Shown here piece after piece: positions 36,201-46,267 of a stretch of DNA of 64,000 nucleotides (within the stretch, counting starts at the first letter, position 1; each line of letters starts with the position of its first letter). The stretch comes from Marsupella aquatica. Taxonomy: Eukaryota; Marchantiophyta. The notes beneath the pieces were generated by a model. It was not told the origin of the DNA and ran no database searches. It saw only the letters and a program-made list of their open reading frames with translations. Made by a program: the position numbers and the translations under genes. The stretch spans positions 930,001 through 994,000 of the forward strand of contig OZ316897.1 of NCBI GenBank assembly GCA_973895155.1, read 5' to 3'.

Positions 36201-38823
36201 GCTCAACCAATATAGCCGATGGTGTAAGGTCTGACAATAATCTAGACTTCCTGTATTTTAACTTTTTTGCCAACACTGTGAGTTTGGCATCAATTTTGGC
36301 CCATTCGAGAACCCACTTGGCCGCCCTAGCCGAATGTTGCCCACTAATGGCAAAGAAACCAATCTTGCCTTTCTTCACACCTGCAAGAAAGTCTTTGCGG
36401 TCGTTCTCCGTGCTGTCAAAATGGAGCAACTTTCTAAGCTTTGGATTGTAAGGAAGCAGGTCCGCGACATGAGGTTCATGTCCAGGGTTTTTGACCATGG
36501 ATTCGGCTATGTGCTTCACATGGGTACTATTGAGCATCCTGTAACATAATCTTGCCGGTGCAGGCATAATTTTCTCCACTGGAATAGAAAATAGTTCATT
36601 TATCCCAAAAGTATAGTACTGCTCTATTCTTTGGAGAACATCATTTCCTTCTAAGACCTTCTTCTCCTCAGGGGCATCAAGTTTGTCTCCCTCATCTTCT
36701 GGGAGCATCTGTACTTCTGCAAGGGTTGACTGCACGATAGACTTGTCAGTCTTCTGTTTCTTCTTCCCTACTGGCTTCTTCTCGGGTTCCTTTGGCAGTG
36801 TCTCAATTTTCTCGTGCTCCTTGCTCTCTCTTTTTCTCCGCTTCCCTACCACTCTTTTGGTGCTTGTCCCAGTTGTTGTTCCTGCCATCCCAGCTGTTGT
36901 TCTTGCAGTCCCTGTTGTCTCCAGGGATACTTTTGGTGGCTTGGGAACTTCCGTGTTCACAACTACTGGTGGAAGCTCTTTCACCGCTACTGGTGGAACA
37001 TTCATCGGCTTGGGTAATGAATTTATCCACTTTTTTGCATTATCCATCACAAACTCCTCATCAAATGCAATGTTCTTGTCAAGCCAAACACTTAACTCTG
37101 AAGATAGGAAACCTGCCTTGTCAAGCAGATTATTTAAAACCCATGTCACCGGGATTGTGTAATTCCCTTGGTTTTTATGGATATTTAGCTTCACATATTG
37201 GAAGCCATACATGATGTCGAGTGGAAGAATCCCCTTCACCCTTGCAATAACTTTCTGAGCTGAATATGATTTTGGGAAAAATCCCATTGACAACACACCA
37301 AGTTCTCCAGCAGCAGACCACTCAATATTGAACTCGGAGGAATACGCCTTTGACGGAAGATGAAGTTTAACCCACCTTATTCTTTCATGGAGCTCAAGAA
37401 TGACTGAAACAAATCCCCTTCCTTCAATTCCAACAAAGACTACAGGTCCAATTACAAGAGTCTCCCCTTCTGACGTTCTGACCTTTATGCACAACACGGG
37501 TTCCCGTCTCTTTGTTGTGCTAAGATAATCAAAATCAACTCTGGAGAACTCAAGGCCCCAACGGAAGTCTGGGTTGCTCTGCTCAAGCAAGACTCCCTCA
37601 GAACAATCTGCCTCTGAAATTGGTGGTTTCAATGCATTGAGAGTACTCCCTGAATTGCCACAACCATGCATAATTATTAGTTTTGTCATTGGAAATTTGG
37701 GGTTCTCTATAAGTTTGGACAGAGATGATCTCTATCCAATTCTGACTAGAGGTCACTCTCCCTTCCTTGGATAGAGATCATCCCTGTCCAACTGGACAGA
37801 GATGATTTCAGTCATAGGATATGAATGATCTATATGCAATTACTAATACAAATCATCACTACCCTCTGCTTGGATAGAGATCATCTCTATCCAACTAAAA
37901 AGGGATGATCTCTATCTAGGCAGATGATGGGGCAGAGGACAAGAAAGATCCAAAACCTTTTAAAAACTTTAAATCATCTCTACCCATTATGTGGATAGAG
38001 ATCATCTCTATCCAACTGGACAAGGATGATCTCTATCCAAGTAGAGAATTACTAACATCTCTATCCAACTTTACTATCCTATGCTTGGATAGAGATCATC
38101 TCTATCCAACTGGACAAGGATGATCTCTATAGACAGGATGGGAATGATCCGTATCGAATTACTAATAGAAATCATCACTATCCTCTACTTGGATGGAGAT
38201 CATCTCTATCCAACTGGACAGGGATGATCTCCATCCATAGACAGGATGGGAATGATCCGTATCGAATTACTAATAGAAATTATCACTATCCTCTACTTGG
38301 ATGGAGATCATCTCTATCCAACTGGACAGGGATGATCTCTATCCATAGACAGGATGGGAATGATCCGTATCGAATTACTAATAGAAATCATCACTATCCT
38401 CTACTTGGATGGAGATCATCTCTATCCAACTGGACAGGGATGATCTCTATCCATAGACAGGATGGGAATGATCCGTATCGAATTACTAATAGAAATCATC
38501 ACTATCCTCTACTTGGATGGAGATGATCTCTATCCAACTGGACAGGGATGATCTCTATCCATAGACAGGATGGGAATGATCCGTATCGAATTAGTAATTG
38601 AAATCATCACTATCCTCTACTTGGATGGAGATGATCTCTATCCAACTGGACAGGGATGATCTCTGTCCGGTGCCTAAAACTTGAGGTACTCACTTGGGTT
38701 GAGCAACTGAAAGGCTCTAGAATCCTCCAAGGCCGTGTCTACCACGTCCGCAATGGAGGAGAGATCCGTCTCCTCTGTTGGCTCTGTAGTCAAGTCCACT
38801 TGAATAGGCCTACTTGACTCCAT
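33226..38823 (-). CDS. ParB-like / degenerate DNA methyltransferase-like protein (multi-exon, with frame breaks)
   Basis: Exon 1 38823-38694 (MESSRPIQVDLTTEP...), exon 2 37649-36040 and exon 3 from 35622, all GT-AG and in phase. Exon 2 has an N-terminal domain of unknown type, a Lys-rich linker, then a ParB/sulfiredoxin-like segment: IPVEKIMPAPARLCYRML (about 36600-36535) and FFAISGQHSARAAKW (about 36355-36310), comparable to the I-x-P...R and G-x-(H/R)-R-x-x-A motifs. Exon 3 onward resembles beta-class N6/N4 methyltransferases: CPLAIVDFSRLQ (about 34925-34890) where DPPY is expected, then NPHAKPTRMIQKII and GDLILDFFYGGQ (about 34380-34270) where DPFxGSG is expected. Both key motifs are altered. 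Frame changes occur near 34640 and 33710 with no room for an intron, suggesting decay or sequence error. The C-terminal frame ends at 33226 or splices onward at 33267. Confidence 0.7.
35685..36020 (-). repeat. 78-bp repeat x5 in intron 2
   Basis: Five units start at 35685, 35763, 35840, 35918 and 35996. Each carries a diverged element palindrome (GGACAGAGACCATCTCC or a variant) followed, in the first four, by AAGTCAAAACCAAAAGTAG or similar. The array fills intron 2 of the ParB-like gene. Confidence 0.9.
37715..38670. repeat. Palindrome-rich array including 108-bp x5, in intron 1
   Basis: Units of 108 bases start at 38191, 38299, 38407, 38515 and 38623. Each has two palindromes (GGATGGAGAT/ATCTCTATCC type and GGACAGGGAT/ATCTCTATCC type), then GATGGGAATGATCCGTATCG and CATCACTATCCTCTACTT. 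To the left (37715-38190) are more irregular copies. Nearly all of this lies within intron 1 (37650-38693) of the ParB-like gene. Confidence 0.9.
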
Positions 38824-39770
38824 ATTTGAACACGTGGCAATCTGGACACGTGGCGGATCAAGGGGCGTTAGATCTAGGGCAACTAATGTGGCGGCGGTGG
38901 AGACTGAGTAGCAATGGAGGAGGAAGCAGAAGAGAAGCGGAAGCACATAGGAGGATCGAGATGAGCGAGAGGATCGAGCACAAGATGAGCAAGAGTAAGA
39001 GGAGCGCAACAGGAGCAAGAGCAGAGGAGGAGGAGGAGTGGAGGAGGAGGAGGAGAATCACAAGAGGAGGAAATGAAGAATGAGGTCAAGAGAGGACCTC
39101 TTGCCTCCTTTACCCCCTCCCAGGGGGGAGGCCGATGATGTACGGCCAATGATGTGAGGCCGAGGATGTACGGCCGACTATGTGAGGCCAAATGCAAAGT
39201 ACGGCCACTAGTGAGGCGCAACCCTCAGACAAGCCCTAACCCTCCGCCGCTGGTGAAGGTCGATTGCGCCTTATCGCTTTGCCTCATCTTTGACAGCGAG
39301 AATTACGCTCCATCCCTCTTGAACAATGGTATAAGAACCCCTCGAGCGACCTCATTGTTATTTTCCTTCTTAGATTTTCATTCAGTCTCTCAACGAGCTC
39401 CGTTTATTACGGAGCTCCATTGAGAAACTTTGGAATTTATAAAGAACCGCCAAACATCCAGTTTTAACCTCTCCTCTTTTATTTTAGATATATGCAAGAA
39501 AATTTGTTCCTTCTACACTATTGAAGCATCTAGTTAACCAGCTTACATATAGCTACCCTTCAACACTATATTTTAGTCATTTGGTTGACTAGTAAAATGA
39601 TAGCATAAAGTCAAGTGAGTTTGGGGTTCAAGAATCATTTCCAATACAGGTAACTCTCAATTAATTGCTCCATTGAAAAATATTACATTGATATTTGCAA
39701 ATTTTGAAATCATATAACTAAGTTACCTAGTGTTGTCTGATTTTGTTGAATTGAGAAGATCCTAGTGAAA
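38824..39770. promoter_or_regulatory. Intergenic region between the divergent element genes
   Basis: The minus-strand unit starts at 38823 and the plus-strand unit lies downstream, so this is the likely bidirectional promoter region. It contains a GA-rich purine tract (about 38905-39080), a GC-richer stretch with GATGTACGGCC repeats (39133-39205), and a strong hairpin at about 39388-39423 with stem TCTCAA..GAGCTCCGT and loop TTATT. No TATA box is claimed. Confidence 0.5.
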
Positions 39771-39774
39771 CTCA

Positions 39775-41480
39775 GGATAGGGATCATCCCTATCCACCAT
39801 TTGGATAGGGATTTTATTGTCTAGAGATCAAGTCTACTTAAATACTTGCATTGTCCTTGTCAGCTGTTTGGATAGGGATCATCCCTATCCACCATTTGGA
39901 CAGGGATTTTATTGTCTAGAGATCAAGTCTACTTAAATACTTGGATTATCCTTGTCAAGTGTTTGGATAGGGATCATCCCTATCCACCATTTGGACAGGG
40001 ATCTTCCTATCTTTAGATCAAGTTCACATACTTGGATTGTCCATGTCTGCTGTTTGGATAGAGATGATCCCTATCCTCCACTTGGACAAGGATGATCCCT
40101 ATCTGCCTTTTGGACAGGGATCATCTCTATCCGCCATTTGGGCAAGGATCATCCATATCCGCTATTTGGACAAGGATCATTCCTATCAACCATTTGGACA
40201 GGGATCATTCCTATCAACCATTTGGACAGAGATCATCTCTATCCGCCATTTGGACAGGGATCAGCCCTATCCACCGTTTGGACAGGGATCATCAATATCA
40301 GCCATTTGGACAGGGATCATCCCTATCAACCATTTGGACAGGGATCAGCCCTATCCGCCGTTTGGATAGGGATCATCAATATCCGCCATTTGGACAGGGA
40401 TCATCCCTATCAACCATTTGGACAGGGATCATCTCTATCCGCCATTTGGACAGGGATCAGCCCTATCCGCCGTTTGGATAGGGATCATCAATATCAACCA
40501 TTTGGACAGGGATCAGCCCTATCCGCCGTTTGGATAGGGATCATCAATATCAACCATTTGGACAGGGATCATCCCTATCAACCATTTGGACAGGGATCAT
40601 CTCTATCCGCCATTTGGACACGGATCAGCCCTATCCGCCGTTTGGACAGGGATCATCAATATCAGCCATTTGGACAGGGATCATCCCTATCAACCATTTG
40701 GATAGGGATCATCTCTATCCGCCATTTGGACAGGGATCAGCCCTATTCGCCATTTGGACAGGGATCATCTCTTTAAGCCATTTAGACAGGGATCATCTCT
40801 ATCCACCTTTTTGGACAGGGATCATATGACCCTATCCATCATGTAGATAGGGATCATCCTTGTTCGCAATTTGGACAGGATCATCCCTATCTGTCTTTTG
40901 GACTCTATCATCTCTATTCGCCTTTTGGACAGGGATCATCTTCATTCGCCGTTTGGGCAGGGATCATCCCTATCCGCCGTTTGGGCAGCGATCATCCATA
41001 TCAGCTATTTGGACAGGGATCATCCCTATCAACCATTTGGACAGGGATCATCTCTATCTGCCACTTGGTCAGGGATCATCCCTATCTATCGTTTGGACTG
41101 GGATCATCTCTATTAGCCATTTGGACAGGGATCATCTCTATCCACATTTTTGGACAGGGATCATATAACCCTATCCATCATGTAGACAGGGATTGACCCT
41201 GTCCGCAATTTGGACAGGATCAACCCTATCTATCTTTTGGACTATTTCATCTCTATCCGCCTTTTGGACAGGGATCATCCCTATGCATTTTCACGACAAG
41301 GATCATCCTATCCAGCATTTGGACAGGGATCATTCCTATCCGGTGTTTGGACAAGGATCACCCTATCCTCCATTTGGACAAGGATCATTCTTATCCGTTG
41401 TTTGGACAAGGATCATCCCTATCCATTGTTTTGGACGGGGATCATCCCTGTCCAATGTCTCGATATTTGGTAACAAGGGA
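39775..41480 (+). repeat. Element palindrome arrays: 95-bp x3 then 28-bp x about 50
   Basis: Three 95-base units start at 39775, 39870 and 39965, each with a near-perfect palindrome (GGATAGGGAT, one centre base, ATCCCTATCC). From about 40055 to 41480 the palindrome is reiterated with a 28-base period, typically TTTGGACAGGGATCATC then CCTATCCGCCA, with about fifty units. Because 28 is not a multiple of 3, all three frames give long spurious open frames with an 84-base repeat. The array ends about 160 bases before the DUF8039/DUF7869 start. Confidence 0.95.
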
Positions 41481-41643
41481 TTTTAGGGCTAGATAGGGAT
41501 CATCGACGTAGTGTGAGTATTAGGTTCAGGTTTTTTTTTGCTTCATATATGCGTTGTCCTTGGATAGGATTGACAACTTTTTGCTTCCTAGTTGGGATCA
41601 TCTTTAACTGATAATTTACATTTCAAATCGTGCAGGTGAAAGA

Positions 41644-44600
41644 ATGATGGGAATATTTGTGAGAGGCGACAATGTGATATTGACTATTGACGGTTACAAC
41701 GTTGCAAGCGGGATAGTTCAAAAAATCAACCCGAAGGATAGTGTTCAAAATATATTGTTGAGAGAGAATCAAATTGGCGTTCTCATTGACAAAGTTTTTG
41801 ACCGAACCGCAAAACTACCATTTCCAATGCCTCGGGCAGAAAACCTTTTTGATGCCATTGATTCTTGCGTTATTTGGGATTTGTCGTGCGCATATCTATC
41901 AACAACAACAAATTCTCAAAAACGTATCAGTGTAGGTAGTTGTTCAAATCGACTGGAGAGTAATTTGGAGAAAATCCCAATTGTAGAGGAGGACTCATCA
42001 ACTACTCTGAGGCAAGGGGACGAGGTTGAAATGTTCATCTTTGGGTGTTGTGTAGCCCTTGGAGTTGTTTTTAATACAAATCCAATGGACAGATGTCACA
42101 ACATTTTACTTGGTGAATCACGGATCAGTGTGAGGGTCACTGATGTCATTCATGGGAGAAGGGTTTTACCTTACAAACATAGTGGGGCTGAAACAATTGA
42201 CGAGGCAAAAGACTCATGGGTTCTCTGGGATGTGGCGGATGTCCGAAGTAGAAAGACTTGCTCAAAGAAGGATGCGGGTGACAATATTGACATAGAGCGG
42301 AGTTTTGTTGTGGAGTCTCCATCAGCTGAAATTTCTAAAACTAATTGTGACTATTTCCAACGGTCAAATTGGATGTCAGAGTTGGTCGAACTATACATTG
42401 GTTCAGATCGAACCAATAAGGTTGCCACAGGGACTATCACAGTGCCTCAACAAACAGCGGCGGTTGATGATGAAATCCTTGGCGAGGACCATGTCGGGAT
42501 TGCTGTGAAAGATGTGGTGGAATCACAATACTTTCCCAACATCCATAGGGGAGTAATTACTTTGGTTCGATGGCGAATTGATTCAACAAAACTACTTGCA
42601 AATGGGAAATTTTTGTCGAACATTTTGGTTGAAGGTTCAGAGAGGATGGAGTCAGTGGATAGGGATGATCTCTGTCCAAATATAAATGACAAAGGAATGC
42701 CGTGCACAAGGCCATACAATTTCAACAAGAGGAGTCAAGTAGATCCGATTGAAAAGAAGAGAAGGTTGTTGGAAACCAAGGTAGTTTCAAAAACAATGGA
42801 AGCTTCGATTGATGAAATTAAAAGAGAGAATTGTTGCAAGCAGAAATGTTGTCTGACTATGCCAAGAGAAGACATAGAAGATATTCGGATAGAATTTCAC
42901 GGTATGTCTAGCGAGTCAAAAACATCACACATTTTCAACCTCTTCCACTATAGAGAAGATGATGTTCGTGATAAGGGGCACCATGTTCTCAAGGGTATGG
43001 TCGTATGTAGACATGCATTTGCAATCATCCATGGCTTTAGCCACACAAAATATTATGATTACAAAAGGAGATATGTGGAAGGTTGCAAAATTGGGTTCCA
43101 TGGAAACACAGGCTCCATGAAAACAAGGTCAAATACCTTGCATGCACGAGCTCTATTGGAGGATTTTTTGACTCAAAATGCAGAGCCCATGCCTCATATA
43201 CCTTATGCTGGGGCTCATGGAACAGACTCCATTGAGTATCGTCTTCCAGCGTGTTACAAGAAGTTGGAGATTCTGGAAGATGTGAGAACAAAGATGAAGG
43301 AAGAGGGGCTTCCTCCAGTTACAGAGAATACTCTGTACAAGATTTGGAGCAAATCATTTGCAAACTTTAGTTTCCATAAAGATGGCGCATTTGCCAAGTG
43401 TACTCTTTGTTGTGAATACAAAGATAGTTTGATGCGAGAAAGAAGGAAAAAAGAACGTGCTGAAATTGAAGAAAAACGAGCGCAACATCTTCGTGAGCAA
43501 ATGTCACGTAGATATGTTTATTATGCTCATCGAGTGATGGCCAAGCAACATCCAGGAGAATATCTTTGCATCATTCATGACAAGATGGATCAAGCAAAGA
43601 CGTGGATTCCAAAAATGGTCAGTACTCCTAAATCGCTTTCAGGTCATGGAATGCCACTACCTATTGCTCTCACAGGGATGTTGACCCACGGAAGGGATCC
43701 AGGAGTTTATGCACACTTTAGTGTCACTGGCCTTTGGCCAGAAGATGCCGATTTCACGGTGACATCCTTGGCTAAGTGTCTTCGAGACCTTGAGGAGTAC
43801 AATGGAGACAAGACAGGTGACATGTTGGATGGCCTTTATTTGGAACCTCATAGACCTTTCTTTCAAGCCCTTCTTGACTTTGATGCATTTTTTAAGGGAT
43901 ATTTGGAACCAAAGAGTATTCCAATGAATAGGTATATTGGTTCTGAAGATGCAGTCGAGAGTCAGACGGAGACGGTCTCCACCCAACATGGTGAGGATCA
44001 AGGAGGGGACATGCATGGGGAACAAGGCAGTCCAACTTTCAAGCCCTTGCCAAGGCACCTAACGTTGCAAATGGATAATTCAGCAAAGGATAACAAAAAC
44101 CAGACTGTCATGGCATTTTGTAGTGAGCTTGTGAGTAGAGGAGTATTTGAAACTGTTCAAATGTCTTTTCTAATGGTTGGTCATACGCACGAAGATGTCG
44201 ATGCACTCTTTTCGAAGGTATCATATCAAGTTCAGCACAAGGAAGTTGCAACTCTCCTTGCTCTTATGGCAGAGGTTTGGGAATGTGAGAGCATTCATCC
44301 AGTTCCCAGATTGATACAAGAAGTTGCATCTTACAAAGAATATCTTCAAACTTTCAAGGTTAAAGATATTCAAGGTCACTCAAAACCCGTATCATTTCTT
44401 TTCTCTATGAGAGAGAATGTACCAATATTTCAGTATAAGTCTCATGTAAAGCAGGCTTGGGCTCCAGTTGGTGGAAGGTGCATTTGGGCAACAGATCTGA
44501 CAACAAATTCTCTTCTTTTACCTAGTGGAGAGCCCTTAGCTAAATCCATTGGAGAGATACACAAAAAATCTGAAGAGATTATCCCATTTTTTAACAAGTA

Positions 44601-45258
44601 CCTTGATTTTTTGAGAAAGAGTTGCACTGATGAGACATCTACAGCATATAAGGAAAGATTTCCTCTTGTGAAATATTGGGAGAGAATTGTGGAGTTGTTG
44701 ACAGATGGGCTCGCACTAGAAGGGGAGGGAAATAATCAATTTCCCTTGAAAAATGAGTTTTGGCCTAAGACTAACCACGGCACTGGTTACAAGGTCAACC
44801 AACCAGAACAAAGTGGCCCTCCAAGTGAAGATGAGGAGAATGCAGAGATGGCAGCTCTTCAAAATGAGGTCTTGGAAGAGATGGAAGATCAAGCAGCACC
44901 ATTTGTTGGATCTCGAGCTGAGAGAGAACAAGGACGGTGGATTCCCCTACAGGATATTCGTGAAGGGAACTTTGTATTTCTTCGACCCGAGGATGACTGG
45001 GAGAAGAAAAACGGTGGAGGGCATTTCTGGTTGGTGAGAGCTTTGGGTTCAGTGGACCCTAAGCATGAAGTCCCAACTACTACTTTAACAAACCCTCCTC
45101 TGCCCCAACAATATGCTACAATGTTTCTAGTCGAATGGTGGAGGCCTAAACACTCTAAACTTGATGTGACTGAGAGTGCACGGTATCTAAACTGTTTCAT
45201 GTCCACTAAGACATGGGAACGCGATCCAGGGTTTGGTGAGAACACTCAACATTGGTAG
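41644..45258 (+). CDS. DUF8039 x3 - DUF7869 protein, transposase candidate
   Basis: Uninterrupted 1204-aa frame. Residues about 5-82, 122-205 and 240-320 are three related repeats (GDxV...VAxGxV...P...H/QNILL...I.V...V...LP...A.D.W..WD) resembling plant DUF8039. The next part contains VVCRHAFAIIHGF and a zinc-like CTLCCEYK (about 585-592). The core resembles DUF7869: IIHDKMDQAKTWIPK (Asp near 646), LQMDNSAKDNKNQ (Asp near 811) and VGHTHEDVDALFSKV (about 847). These three acidic positions are spaced as a possible RNase-H-like DDE/DDD triad; that assignment is inference. The C-terminus has FVFLRPEDDW..FWLVRALG and FLVEWWRP. An AG precedes the ATG at 41636, so an upstream non-coding or coding exon is possible. 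One element palindrome lies within the frame (about 42657-42678, read as VDRDDLCP). Confidence 0.85.
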   Translation: MMGIFVRGDNVILTIDGYNVASGIVQKINPKDSVQNILLRENQIGVLIDKVFDRTAKLPFPMPRAENLFDAIDSCVIWDLSCAYLSTTTNSQKRISVGSCSNRLESNLEKIPIVEEDSSTTLRQGDEVEMFIFGCCVALGVVFNTNPMDRCHNILLGESRISVRVTDVIHGRRVLPYKHSGAETIDEAKDSWVLWDVADVRSRKTCSKKDAGDNIDIERSFVVESPSAEISKTNCDYFQRSNWMSELVELYIGSDRTNKVATGTITVPQQTAAVDDEILGEDHVGIAVKDVVESQYFPNIHRGVITLVRWRIDSTKLLANGKFLSNILVEGSERMESVDRDDLCPNINDKGMPCTRPYNFNKRSQVDPIEKKRRLLETKVVSKTMEASIDEIKRENCCKQKCCLTMPREDIEDIRIEFHGMSSESKTSHIFNLFHYREDDVRDKGHHVLKGMVVCRHAFAIIHGFSHTKYYDYKRRYVEGCKIGFHGNTGSMKTRSNTLHARALLEDFLTQNAEPMPHIPYAGAHGTDSIEYRLPACYKKLEILEDVRTKMKEEGLPPVTENTLYKIWSKSFANFSFHKDGAFAKCTLCCEYKDSLMRERRKKERAEIEEKRAQHLREQMSRRYVYYAHRVMAKQHPGEYLCIIHDKMDQAKTWIPKMVSTPKSLSGHGMPLPIALTGMLTHGRDPGVYAHFSVTGLWPEDADFTVTSLAKCLRDLEEYNGDKTGDMLDGLYLEPHRPFFQALLDFDAFFKGYLEPKSIPMNRYIGSEDAVESQTETVSTQHGEDQGGDMHGEQGSPTFKPLPRHLTLQMDNSAKDNKNQTVMAFCSELVSRGVFETVQMSFLMVGHTHEDVDALFSKVSYQVQHKEVATLLALMAEVWECESIHPVPRLIQEVASYKEYLQTFKVKDIQGHSKPVSFLFSMRENVPIFQYKSHVKQAWAPVGGRCIWATDLTTNSLLLPSGEPLAKSIGEIHKKSEEIIPFFNKYLDFLRKSCTDETSTAYKERFPLVKYWERIVELLTDGLALEGEGNNQFPLKNEFWPKTNHGTGYKVNQPEQSGPPSEDEENAEMAALQNEVLEEMEDQAAPFVGSRAEREQGRWIPLQDIREGNFVFLRPEDDWEKKNGGGHFWLVRALGSVDPKHEVPTTTLTNPPLPQQYATMFLVEWWRPKHSKLDVTESARYLNCFMSTKTWERDPGFGENTQHW

Positions 45259-45654
45259 TATGCAAATTCTGCAATGTATGGTTTTAAATCTGGAATGAAA
45301 GAAGAAAACATGGTGGGCAGAGGTTTGAAGATTCCTCGAAATGTTCTACAAACTGTCCAAAGTTATCTCCAAAGGATGGACAAGTAGACTTAGTTGTTAC
45401 TAGTGAACTCAAGGTATAATTAGATAGTTACTAGTTTTTATGTAAGATAGTCACTCATTCTAACATAGTAAGTTACATACTAGTTATTTACTATTCTAAT
45501 AGTTTTAATGTGAGACCATGCCATTGAGTGTTAGTTATATTATCTCATTTTCTAAAGGTTTGATCATTATGAATATGAATGTTTGTTTTTTTTGCATAAA
45601 TAAAAATATTTTTCTATTCATTCCTTTCTTTTAAATGATTATAATAAGAGTTGC
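45259..45654 (+). other. 3' flank of the transposase candidate
   Basis: AT-rich, no gene. Probably the 3' untranslated region and terminator of the plus-strand unit. No defined polyadenylation signal is claimed. Confidence 0.4.
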
Positions 45655-45657
45655 TAG

Positions 45658-46030
45658 GAAAATGTACACTTTTTAGGCCAAATGTACACTTTGTTGCATT
45701 CAAAGCTACACTTTCTAGACCAAATACACTTAAATGTACACTTCTAAAGCCAAATGTATGCATTTTTCACTCAATTGTACACTTTTTAGGCCAAATATAT
45801 TCAAATGTACACTTTTTAAGCCAAATGTACCTATTTTGATGCTCAAATATACACTTTTCATTGCCAAAATGTACACTCTTTAGGCCAATTGTACATATTT
45901 CTATCCCCAAATGTACACTTTTCATTGGCCAAATGTACACTTTTTCAAGCCCAAAAGTACACTTTTCATTGCCCAAATGTACATAAATCAAATAATAATA
46001 CACTTTTAATGAATAGGCTGATTAGGGCTT
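45658..46030 (+). repeat. Right subterminal repeats (AAATGTACACTTTT, about 16 copies)
   Basis: About sixteen exact or near copies of AATGTACACTT separated by 10-20 bases ('taggccaa', 'cattgccc' and similar). The core TGTACA is palindromic, but the asymmetric CTTTT flank runs in the same direction as the copies at the left end, so the two sets are not mirror images. Such clusters are typical transposase-binding or replication sites of large DNA transposons. Confidence 0.85.
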
Positions 46031-46267
46031 TCTTTTGTCTTACTGGTTTCTCAGCTTGTTGCACAATTAAGGCCTTTCTTCTCCTGTCTCTGCTCAACAC
46101 CACCTCTAATATTGTTTGCCTTTTGACCAGTTACTAACCTCTTTTGTTGGCTTCTTGTACTCACCTCTTTTGTTGGATTCTTCCTAAAACTGAAAGCAGC
46201 TACCCCACCAGGAACATGATTGGCACCTCACAACAATGGGCAGGTACAAGAAACTAATAAAAGAGGT

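Noticed and set aside
36683-37214. Plus-strand frames of 159 and 140 codons
   Set aside because: They are antisense to the Lys/Thr-rich linker of the ParB-like exon 2, and their Ser/Phe/Leu-rich composition is a complement effect.
38858-39221. Open frames rich in Leu/Ser or Arg/Glu
   Set aside because: They arise from the GGA/GAG purine tract and its complement.
40055-41480. CRISPR-like array (28-base repeat)
   Set aside because: The repeats are contiguous without unique spacers, the genome is eukaryotic, and there are no cas genes.
40037-41486. Several overlapping open frames of up to 212 codons
   Set aside because: They are translations of the 28-base palindrome array. The peptide repeats every 28 residues in all frames, and no start context or domain supports coding.
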